Shown here: positions 32,744-40,153 of the stretch, piece after piece
Layout: each line of letters starts with the position of its first letter
Position numbering within the stretch: the stretch's first letter is position 1
Notes under the pieces: generated by a model
What the model was told of the DNA's origin: nothing
What the model saw: the letters and a program-made list of their open reading frames with translations, nothing else
The model's database searches: none
Made by a program: the position numbers and the translations under genes
Assembly (NCBI GenBank): GCA_902494535.1
Contig: CABUTO010000008.1
Coordinates: 1 to 63,058, forward strand
Direction of reading: 5' to 3'
Source: an uncultured Collinsella sp.
GTDB lineage: Bacteria; Actinomycetota; Coriobacteriia; Coriobacteriales; Coriobacteriaceae
Length of the DNA: 63,058 nucleotides

Positions 32744-35197
32744 CTAGCCGCGGACCTCGCCGTTTACGCCCTTGCACACCTTGGTGACGATCTTCTGGTG
32801 CGCCTTTTCGACCTCTTCGCTGGTGAGCGTGTGGTCGTCGGAGCGATACGTAAGCGCAAAGGCCATGGATTTCTTGCCCTTGCCGATGCGGACCGGATCG
32901 CGGTAGACATCGAACAGGCGCACGCCCTCGAGCAGCTTGCCGCCGGCACTCGTAATACGACGCTCAAGATCCTCGCAGGTCACAGTGTTGTCGACCACGA
33001 TAGCAAGGTCGTGCTCAACGGCCGGGTACTGCGAGAACTCACGGTAGTTCTCCTGGTTGCGGGCGCCCTTGATCAGCTTGTCCAGGTCGAGCTCAAAGGC
33101 AACGACGACCTCGTCAATGCCCATAGCCTCGCGCGCCTCGGGGTGGATCTCGCCAACCCAGCCCAGCACGGTACCGCCCGAGAGCACCTCGGCAGCACGA
33201 CCCGGCTGCAGGAAGGCATAGCTCTCGCCCTCGACGGGACGGAATCGAACCTTCTCGATGCGCAGCTGAGCAAGCAGCTCCTCGACAATGCCCTTGCCAA
33301 AGAAGAAGCGCAGCTTACGGTACTTCATGTTCCAGGACTGCTCGCTCCACTGGCCCGAGAGCACGCCCGCTACGGACTTGGTCTCCTTGGGCAGGCTGGC
33401 GTTCTCGCGACCGTGGAACAAGCTGCCGACCTCGTACAGGTGCACGTTAGGCGTGCCGTGGGCCTCGTTATAGGCCACGGATTGCAGCAGGCCCGGCAGC
33501 AGCGAACGGCGCATCTCGGTCTGCTCGGCCACCAGCGGGTTCATGAGAACCACGGGGCAGCCGCGGCCCTCGGTGGACATGCCAATCTTCTCCAGGTCGC
33601 CCGGGGCAGCAAAGCCAAAGGTCGTGGTCTCGTTGAGGCCACAGGCGCGCAGGATCTCGCCGACCTTGCGGGTAAGCTTCTGCTCGCGCGTCAGACCGCC
33701 GATGTGGTTCTTGGCAGCCGGAATGGTTGCCGTGACGCGACCCATGCCCCATAGGCGCAGGACCTCCTCGATCAGGTCGATCTCACGCGGCAGGTCGGGA
33801 CGGAAGCTCGGCGGCGTGACCATAAAGTCCTCGCCGTCGCGCTCGACGGTGCAGCCCAGGCGGGTGAGCGAGCGCTCGATAAAGTCGGGCTCGATGTCGG
33901 CACCGCAGATGGCGTGCACGCGGGCCAGGCGCAGCTTGATGCTGTCGATGGTCTTGGGCGCGGGGAACACGTCCACATAGCCGGGGGCGACCTCGCCGCC
34001 GGCGATCTCCTCGATAAGCGCGCACGTCACATTGGCGACGTCCACGCAGCCGGTCTCGTCGACCTGGCGCTCAAAGCGGATGGAGGCGTCGGAGATCAGC
34101 GACAGGTCACGGCTGGTGTGCGAGGTGCGGCCGGCATTGAAGCAGGCGCTCTCGACCATCACATCGACGGTATCGTCCTCGATCTCGGAATCCATGCCGC
34201 CCATGACACCGGCCAGTGCCACGGGACGCTCGCCGTCGGTGATGAGGCCCATGCCGGCGTCGAGCACGCGCTCCTCGCCGTCGAGCGTCGTGAACTTCTC
34301 GTCCTGCTGGGCGGCGCGAACCACCACGCGGCGGTGGCCATCGCGCTCGGCAAAGGTGTCGAGGTCAAAGGCGTGCAGCGGCTGGCCGGTGAGCATCATC
34401 ACGTAGTTGGTGATGTCGACGATGTTGTTGTGCGGGCGCACGCCCAGGGCGTTGAGGCGCTTGACCATCCAGTCGGGCGAGGGGCCGACCTTCACGTTGC
34501 GCACGATGCGGGCAACGTAGCGGTCGCACAGGCCCTCGTCGGCAATCTCGACGGAAAGCTCGTCGTCGGTCGCGCGGCCGGTCTCGACCTTGATGGCGGG
34601 CAGCTCAACGTGGAAATCGCGGTCGAAGATGGCGCCGGTCTCGCGGGCCATGCCGATCATGGACAGGCAGTCGGGGCGGTTGGGCGTGATCTCGCAGTCG
34701 AGCACGGTGTCGCTCGAGCCCACGTACTCGGCAAACGGCATGCCGCAGGGCGTATCCTCGGGCAGGATTATGATGCCGGAGTGGTCGCCGCCCAGGCCGA
34801 GCTCGCGCGCAGAGCAGTTCATGCCCATGGACACGACACCGCGAAGCTTGCTCTTCTTGATCTTAACGTCGCCGGGAAGCACAGCACCGATCATGGCCGT
34901 GACGATGTGGTCGCCGGCCTCGAAGTTCTGCGCGCCGCAGACGATCTGCAGCGGGGCGGGGTTGCCGTCGGCGTCGAGATTCTTGTCGCCCACATCGACC
35001 GAGCACACATACATGTGGTCGCTATCGGGGTGCGGGATCTTGGTGAGCACCTTGGCGGTCACCACGTGGTCGAAGGACTCGCCCACGGTGTCGATCGCCT
35101 CGACCTCGGTGCCGGTACGGATATATTCGTCCGAAAGGGTCTTGGGATCCTCCGGAATATCGATCATGGTCTTGAGCCAGTCGTAAGAAACGCGCAT
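32744..35197 (-). CDS. pheT: Phenylalanine--tRNA ligase beta subunit
   Basis: PheT is the large, non-catalytic subunit of the (alpha-beta)2 enzyme that charges tRNA-Phe. The 817-aa protein has the N-terminal EMAP-like tRNA-binding domain (about 40-150). The B3/B4 editing domain follows, then the B5 domain and a catalytic-like core. The C-terminal anticodon-binding FDX-ACB domain reads YPAVEHDLAIVVDNTVTCED. A good RBS (AGGAGAGCT) precedes the ATG. It is separated from pheS by 162 bases that contain a conserved hairpin element, unusual for this gene pair. Confidence 0.97.
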   Translation of the reverse strand: MRVSYDWLKTMIDIPEDPKTLSDEYIRTGTEVEAIDTVGESFDHVVTAKVLTKIPHPDSDHMYVCSVDVGDKNLDADGNPAPLQIVCGAQNFEAGDHIVTAMIGAVLPGDVKIKKSKLRGVVSMGMNCSARELGLGGDHSGIIILPEDTPCGMPFAEYVGSSDTVLDCEITPNRPDCLSMIGMARETGAIFDRDFHVELPAIKVETGRATDDELSVEIADEGLCDRYVARIVRNVKVGPSPDWMVKRLNALGVRPHNNIVDITNYVMMLTGQPLHAFDLDTFAERDGHRRVVVRAAQQDEKFTTLDGEERVLDAGMGLITDGERPVALAGVMGGMDSEIEDDTVDVMVESACFNAGRTSHTSRDLSLISDASIRFERQVDETGCVDVANVTCALIEEIAGGEVAPGYVDVFPAPKTIDSIKLRLARVHAICGADIEPDFIERSLTRLGCTVERDGEDFMVTPPSFRPDLPREIDLIEEVLRLWGMGRVTATIPAAKNHIGGLTREQKLTRKVGEILRACGLNETTTFGFAAPGDLEKIGMSTEGRGCPVVLMNPLVAEQTEMRRSLLPGLLQSVAYNEAHGTPNVHLYEVGSLFHGRENASLPKETKSVAGVLSGQWSEQSWNMKYRKLRFFFGKGIVEELLAQLRIEKVRFRPVEGESYAFLQPGRAAEVLSGGTVLGWVGEIHPEAREAMGIDEVVVAFELDLDKLIKGARNQENYREFSQYPAVEHDLAIVVDNTVTCEDLERRITSAGGKLLEGVRLFDVYRDPVRIGKGKKSMAFALTYRSDDHTLTSEEVEKAHQKIVTKVCKGVNGEVRG

Positions 35198-35267
35198 GTA
35201 GCTCTCCTAGTTCTTAATCTCCGCAAAGGGAGGAATATCAAATGAAGACGTTCGCCTTAGGGTTGTC

Positions 35268-35352
35268 CAGGTGCCCCAGGTTGGCGTGAAAGAGGAGCGA
35301 CGCGTACTAAAGGTACGCGAGCGACGGTTTGAACGCCAAGATGGGGTGCCTG
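35268..35352. repeat. Hairpin element, family D copy 1 (between pheS and pheT)
   Basis: The outer arms CCAGGTGCCCCA and TGGGGTGCCTGG pair with one G-T. Inside them GGCGT/ACGCC pairs, then comes GTGAAAGAGGAG and an inner hairpin GCGTAC/GTACGC. The interior is almost the same as in the copy at 60539-60640, while the outer arms are different. The pairing may even extend into the pheS stop. It could be a mobile palindrome or a structured RNA in the pheST transcript. Confidence 0.7.
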
Positions 35353-35359
35353 GGCAAGC

Positions 35360-36436
35360 CTAAAATTGGTTCAGGAAGCGCATATCACCTGTCATGAGCG
35401 TTCGCAGGTCGGGCAGGTCGTAGCGCAGTGCCGCGACGCGCTCGGCGCCAATACCAAAGGCGAAGCCGGTGTACTTCTCGGGGTCGATGCCGCAGTTGAT
35501 CAGGACGTTGGGGTCGACCATGCCGCAGCCCAGAATCTCGATCCAGCCGCTGTGCTTGCAGAAGTTGCAACCCTTGCCGCCGCAGACGTGGCAGCTCACG
35601 TCCACCTCGCAGGAAGGCTCGGTGAAGGGGAAGAAATGCGGGCGATAGCGCGTCTTGCGATCCTCGCCAAACATGCACTTAACAAAGTAGTCGAGCGTGC
35701 CCTTAAGATCGCCAAAGGTGATGCCCTCGTCGACGACCAGGCCTTCGATCTGGTTGAACTGCGGCAGGTGGCAGGCGTCGGCCGTGTCGGGACGATAGAC
35801 GGTGCCCGGGCAGATCATGTAGATGGGCGGCTTCTGCGACTCCATGGTGTGGATCTGCACGCCCGAGGTCTGGGTGCGCAGCAGCACGTCGGACTCGCCG
35901 TGAGCGTGAGCCTCGGGATGCGCGACGCTGCCGGGGTTGTTGTCGACCACATAGAACGTGTCGCGGGCCGATCGGCTCGGGTGATCCATGGGTGCGTTGA
36001 GCGCGGTGAAGTTGTAGTAGGAGGTATCGACCATGGGGCCGGACTCGACGGTGTAGCCGATGCCGCAGAAGATGTCCTCGGCCTCCTCGATGATCTGCTT
36101 GATCAGGTGCTGGTGACCGATCTGCGGACGGATGCCCGGCAGCGTGATGTCGACGGCCTCGTGCTCGAGCGCGTGCTTGAGGGCGGCAGCCTTCATCTCG
36201 GTGGTGCGCTCGTCGAGCATGCCCTCGATCAGCTGGCGCATCTCGTTGGCGCGTTTGCCCATCATGGGACGATCCTCGGGGGCGAGCTTGCCCATCATGC
36301 GCATCAGGCCGGTGATACGGCCCTTGCGACCGAGCAGCTCAACGCGCGCGGCCTCGAGCTTGGCAGCGTCGTCGGCGCCTGCGACGAGCTCCTTGGCCTC
36401 TTCCTCGAGTTTGACCAGATCATCAATCAGACTCAT
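35360..36436 (-). CDS. pheS: Phenylalanine--tRNA ligase alpha subunit
   Basis: PheS carries the catalytic site of phenylalanyl-tRNA synthetase. The 358-aa protein has an N-terminal coiled coil (residues 1-90). The class II core includes MDHPSRSARDTFYV, LLRTQTSGVQIHTME, the Phe-binding region FNQIEGLVVDEGITFGDLKG and the C-terminal motif GFAFGIGAERVAALRYDLPD. Unusually, CHVCGGKGCNFCKHSGW contributes four cysteines as in many bacterial PheS. Translation starts at an ATG after AAGGGAAG. Expression is set by a T-box upstream. Confidence 0.97.
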   Translation of the reverse strand: MSLIDDLVKLEEEAKELVAGADDAAKLEAARVELLGRKGRITGLMRMMGKLAPEDRPMMGKRANEMRQLIEGMLDERTTEMKAAALKHALEHEAVDITLPGIRPQIGHQHLIKQIIEEAEDIFCGIGYTVESGPMVDTSYYNFTALNAPMDHPSRSARDTFYVVDNNPGSVAHPEAHAHGESDVLLRTQTSGVQIHTMESQKPPIYMICPGTVYRPDTADACHLPQFNQIEGLVVDEGITFGDLKGTLDYFVKCMFGEDRKTRYRPHFFPFTEPSCEVDVSCHVCGGKGCNFCKHSGWIEILGCGMVDPNVLINCGIDPEKYTGFAFGIGAERVAALRYDLPDLRTLMTGDMRFLNQF

Positions 36437-36518
36437 GTCTTCCCTTTCGTCTCTCGCGCATCTCGCTTGCCGGGGCGGCTAGCACCCGATAGCTGCGGAT
36501 GTGCGGCCCGGTTCGGTA

Positions 36519-36800
36519 ACAAAAAACCGTCCTCGGGCATGTACATTGCCCAAGGACGGTTGAATTCCGCGGTACCACCTTGTTTGACCCGGCGGATGTC
36601 TGGCCCGCCGTGCCCACTCTGCGCCCCTTGTCGCGAGGCTCACGGCTTCCCTACTGGGGCTTCGCTACCACCGGCCGCGCGCCCGTTGAGGTCGCTGCTC
36701 GGGAGTGAACGCTTGGCCCTTGCCACCGTAGGAAGGCTTGCAGCCCATGACCTTCCCTCTCTTGCCGGCGACGCGGCGGGCAAAACCCTCTCCGTCAACG
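36519..36800 (-). promoter_or_regulatory. T-box riboswitch of pheST
   Basis: The minus-strand leader carries the T-box sequence AAGGTGGTACCGCGGAATT, followed by a terminator with stem CCGTCCTTGGGCA/TGCCCGAGGACGG and six T (36521-36561). Upstream is a long stem I region, and TTC at 36707-36709 is a plausible Phe specifier codon followed by A. Uncharged tRNA-Phe should bind and favour the antiterminator. The bulge TGGT pairs with an ACCA tRNA end, matching the A discriminator of the tRNA-Phe in this window. An extended -10 (TGTTATCCT) lies at about 36809-36817. Confidence 0.9.
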
Positions 36801-36938
36801 CATTGGGCTATAGGATAACACATTTCGCGAGCGCATCGCCGCGTTCCGTTTTGTTCGCGCTGGGTACAAGGCAGGTAGCTGTGCAAACTGGCCGTGCACC
36901 CGTCTTCGGCGCTCGGCCTGCGAGATTAAGGATACGGT

Positions 36939-38522
36939 ATGGGAAAGAAACTCGATAAGAAGGCCAAGGCCGCCGTGGCAAAGGCCGCCAAGGGCGTCAA
37001 GGCCGCTAAAGTCGGCAAGGCCGTCAAAAAGTTCCGCAAACTCGAGGGCAAGCTGTGGACTCGCGAGTACCTGCTCAAGATTGCCGAGTTCGATGGAGCG
37101 ACGATCGCTCCTGTCAACGGCGCTACCGCCCGTGCCGACGCCATGGGCACGCTTGCCGGCGAGCATCACAAGCTGCTGACCAGCGAGAAGTCCGTTGAGC
37201 TCGTACGCTCGTTAGCGCGCGAGACGGTTGCAGGCGGACACGTAGACGACCCGCAGCTGCTCGACGAGATCCGTGTGCTCGGCCGCGACCAGCGCGAGGC
37301 AAGCGTCATCCCCACCGAGGAGGCCGAGGCCTGGACCAGGCTCACCTGCGAGGCCGATGCCGTGTGGCACAAGGCCAAGACGGCCAATGACTGGGCGAGC
37401 TTTGAGCCCTATGTGGATAGAATCGTCGCCCAACTTAAGCATCAGGCCGAGCTCATGGACCCCCAGCGCGACCCATACGACGTTTGGCTCGACCAGTACG
37501 AGCGCGGCCTTTCTGCCGAGAGCTTCGATGCGTTTTGCGATGAGGTCAAGGCGACGGTTGTGCCGCTCGTGCACGCCATCGGCGAGCGCGGCCAGCAGCC
37601 CGCTGCCGACTTTTTGCACGCCCGCGTGCCCGAGGCCGCCCAGCGCGCCATGAGCTTCGACCTTATGAAGCTCGTCGGCCTGAACCTGGACGACACCACG
37701 CTTGCCTTTACCGAGCACCCGTTTAGCGAGGGCTTTGCCGTGGGTGACGCGCGCATCGCGACACACATCTACGAGGACGATTGCATCTCCAACGTCTACA
37801 GCATCATCCACGAGGCGGGGCACACCATGTACGAGCTGGGCGTCAATCCCGCCTATGCGCGCACGTGCCTGGAGGGCGGCACCTCCATGGGCATCCACGA
37901 GAGCCAGAGCCGCTTCTTTGAGAACACCGTGGGTCGCAGCCGCGCCTTTATGGGACCGCTGCTCGAGGTGCTGCGCCGCCACGCACCCGAGGTCTACGGC
38001 GACGTCGACGAGGACACCCTCTACCACGCCGTGAACATCGCGCAGCCTTCGCTGATCCGCACCGAGGCCGACGAGCTCACCTATCCGCTGCACGTTATGG
38101 TGCGCTACGAGATCGAGCGCATGCTGTTTGCCGGCGAGGCTACGGCCAAGGACATCCCCGCGCTTTGGAACCGCTTCATGGATGAGTACCTGGGCATTCC
38201 CGTTCCCGACGACACGCACGGCTGCCTACAGGATACGCACTGGAGCGGCGGCTCGTTTGGCTACTTCCCCACCTATGCGCTGGGCAGCGCCTACGACGCC
38301 ATGTTTGTGCCGGCCATGTGCCGCGACGGCGTCGACCTTACCGGCGCCTGCGCGAGCGGCGACCTGACACCCGTCCGCGCCTGGCTGGGCGAGCACATTT
38401 GGCAGTGGGGCCGCGCCAAGGACGCGCCGGAACTCATCAAGGGCGCATGCGGCATGGCGTTCGATGCCCGCTACTACTGCAGCTACCTGCAGGACAAGTT
38501 CACCACGCTCTACGGGCTGTAA
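36939..38522 (+). CDS. M32 family carboxypeptidase
   Basis: M32 enzymes are zinc carboxypeptidases that trim broad-specificity C-terminal residues from peptides in the cytoplasm. The 527-aa protein has HEAGH at residues 291-295 and the downstream Glu ligand in GIHESQSRFFEN. The C-terminal core includes DTHGCLQDTHWSGGSFGYFP. The first 36 residues are an extra Lys/Ala-rich segment (KKLDKKAKAAVAKAAKGVKA) not typical of the family and like a histone H1 tail. The start is supported by AAGGATACGGT. It is divergent from pheST and monocistronic. Confidence 0.93.
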   Translation: MGKKLDKKAKAAVAKAAKGVKAAKVGKAVKKFRKLEGKLWTREYLLKIAEFDGATIAPVNGATARADAMGTLAGEHHKLLTSEKSVELVRSLARETVAGGHVDDPQLLDEIRVLGRDQREASVIPTEEAEAWTRLTCEADAVWHKAKTANDWASFEPYVDRIVAQLKHQAELMDPQRDPYDVWLDQYERGLSAESFDAFCDEVKATVVPLVHAIGERGQQPAADFLHARVPEAAQRAMSFDLMKLVGLNLDDTTLAFTEHPFSEGFAVGDARIATHIYEDDCISNVYSIIHEAGHTMYELGVNPAYARTCLEGGTSMGIHESQSRFFENTVGRSRAFMGPLLEVLRRHAPEVYGDVDEDTLYHAVNIAQPSLIRTEADELTYPLHVMVRYEIERMLFAGEATAKDIPALWNRFMDEYLGIPVPDDTHGCLQDTHWSGGSFGYFPTYALGSAYDAMFVPAMCRDGVDLTGACASGDLTPVRAWLGEHIWQWGRAKDAPELIKGACGMAFDARYYCSYLQDKFTTLYGL

Positions 38523-38546
38523 AGCCTAGGCAACACGCCAACGCAA

Positions 38547-38584
38547 AGGGGCGCCGCAGGATCTATCCGCGGCGCCCCTTTTTT
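38547..38584 (+). terminator. Terminator of the M32 peptidase gene
   Basis: GGGGCGCCGC pairs perfectly with GCGGCGCCCC across an 11-base loop, and six T follow, 25 bases after the stop. Confidence 0.92.
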
Positions 38585-38601
38585 CATCTAAGCCAGAGAC
38601 C

Positions 38602-38658
38602 CGGCACTTGGGGACGTTCCTTTTATGCCGGCACAATAGGAACGTCCCCAAGTGCCGG
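38602..38658. repeat. GGGGACGTTCC hairpin repeat
   Basis: CCGGCACTTGGGGACGTTCC pairs perfectly with its complement at the other end, around a 17-base loop. A related hairpin with the same GGGGACG core but other flanks lies at 60427-60483. It sits between the convergent ends of the peptidase gene and glmM. Confidence 0.75.
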
Positions 38659-38662
38659 AAAA

Positions 38663-38739
38663 TGAAATTGAACGTCAGATTGCCGCTTGGGGTCGTTTGC
38701 AGCGTCGAGCAGTTACGCGGTTTGGTAAAACCGCGTAAC
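38663..38739. repeat. Family D partial copy plus GTTACGCGG hairpin
   Basis: ATTGAACGTCAGATTGCCGC followed by TTGGGGTCGTTTGCAGCGTCG matches the 3' half of the element at 60539-60640. The 5' half is missing. The hairpin GTTACGCGGTTTGGTAAAAC and on (38712-38739) follows and recurs exactly at 60698-60725. In both places the hairpin abuts the stop of a minus-strand gene. Confidence 0.75.
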
Positions 38740-40070
38740 TATAAAGCTTCCAGCGCGTTGGCGATGCGCTTCATAGCGGCGTCGGCGGCCGATTGGTCCG
38801 GAGCCTCAGCCAAAACGCGAATCACCGACTCGGTTCCGCTCTTGCGCACGAGCACGCGGCCCTCGCCCGCCAGCGACGCCTCGGCCTCGGCGATGGCGGC
38901 CTGCACGCCCATGTTACCCAGCGCGGCGTCCTTATCCGCCACGCGCACGGCAGCCTGCGCCTGCGGCAGCAGCTTACACGGAACCGTGAGCTGCGAGAGC
39001 GTCTCGCGCTCGGCACGAATCACTTCCATCACGCGCAGCGAGGTCATAATGCCGTCGCCCGTGCGCTCGATATCGCCAAAAATCGTGTGGCCCGTCTGCT
39101 CGCCGCCCAGGCTGTAGCCGCCCTCGCGCATCTTGGCATACACGTGACGGTCGCCCACGCCGCTGGTCACGGCGCTCAGGCCGGCAAGCTCCAGCGATTT
39201 AATCAGGCCAAAGTTGCTGGCGATCGTCGGCACCACGGTACCGCCCGAAAGGCGACCGTGCTTGTTCAGGTACACGCCGCACACGTACAGGATCTGGTCG
39301 CCATCGACCACGCGGCCGCGCTCGTCCACGGCCAGGCAGCGGTCGGCATCGCCGTCGTAGGCAAAGCCCACGTCCAGGCCCTGCTCCACCACGTGGCGCT
39401 GCAGACGCTCCATATGCGTGGAGCCGCAGTCGACGTTGATGTTAAAGCCATCGGGCGCGGCATTGATTACACGCACATCGGCGCCCAGCGCATCGAACAC
39501 CGGCTTGGCCACCGAGGATGCCGAGCCGTTGGCACAGTCGAGACCGATCTTGACGCCCTGCAGCGAAAAGTTCGCGCTTGCAATGAGCGAGGCAATATAG
39601 CGGTTGCGACCCTGCATGTAGTCCACCGTGGCACCGATATGGTTGCCCGTGGCCAGCGGCACCTCGCTCTTGCCATCGATGTAATCCTCGATGAGCTCCA
39701 GCACGTCCTCGTCCATCTTAAAACCGTCGCTATTGACGAGCTTAATGCCGTTATCGCAAAACGGGTTGTGGCTTGCGCTGATCATGATGCCGCAATCGAA
39801 GCAGCCTTCCACGGTCTGATGCGCTACGCCCGGCGTGGGGATCACGTGCAGCATATAGGCGTCCGCACCGCTCGCGACCAGGCCGCTCACCAGCGCCGCC
39901 TCGAACATATAACTCGAGCGACGTGTGTCCTTGCCCACGATGACGCGCGCCTTAGCACTGCGGTTGGCGCCGTAATACCAGCCCACAAAACGGCCAATCT
40001 TATAAGCGTGCTCAACCGTCAGCCCAACGTTGGCCTCACCGCGAAAGCCGTCGGTGCCAAAGTACTTCAT
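38739..40070 (-). CDS. glmM: Phosphoglucosamine mutase
   Basis: GlmM interconverts glucosamine-6-phosphate and glucosamine-1-phosphate for UDP-GlcNAc and so for peptidoglycan. The 443-aa protein has the N-terminal FGTDGFRG, the active-site phosphoserine in MISASHNPF (Ser100), the metal loop AYDGDADRC and the phosphate-binding RKSGTESVIRV near the C-terminus. All four domains are present at normal length. The RBS AAGGAGAGC precedes the ATG. The stop lies within a repeated hairpin. Confidence 0.96.
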   Translation of the reverse strand: MKYFGTDGFRGEANVGLTVEHAYKIGRFVGWYYGANRSAKARVIVGKDTRRSSYMFEAALVSGLVASGADAYMLHVIPTPGVAHQTVEGCFDCGIMISASHNPFCDNGIKLVNSDGFKMDEDVLELIEDYIDGKSEVPLATGNHIGATVDYMQGRNRYIASLIASANFSLQGVKIGLDCANGSASSVAKPVFDALGADVRVINAAPDGFNINVDCGSTHMERLQRHVVEQGLDVGFAYDGDADRCLAVDERGRVVDGDQILYVCGVYLNKHGRLSGGTVVPTIASNFGLIKSLELAGLSAVTSGVGDRHVYAKMREGGYSLGGEQTGHTIFGDIERTGDGIMTSLRVMEVIRAERETLSQLTVPCKLLPQAQAAVRVADKDAALGNMGVQAAIAEAEASLAGEGRVLVRKSGTESVIRVLAEAPDQSAADAAMKRIANALEAL

Positions 40071-40086
40071 GCGCTCTCCTTACAAA

Positions 40087-40121
40087 ATAGGGGCGGACAG
40101 ATTGCCTGTCCGCCCCAAAAT
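40087..40121 (-). terminator. Terminator downstream of the DUF4012 gene
   Basis: GGGGCGGACAG and CTGTCCGCCCC form a perfect 11-bp stem with a 6-base loop. TATTTTG follows on the minus strand, just before glmM. Confidence 0.75.
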
Positions 40122-40153
40122 GGTACTCGATTATCTGCGCTACCAGAAAAACC

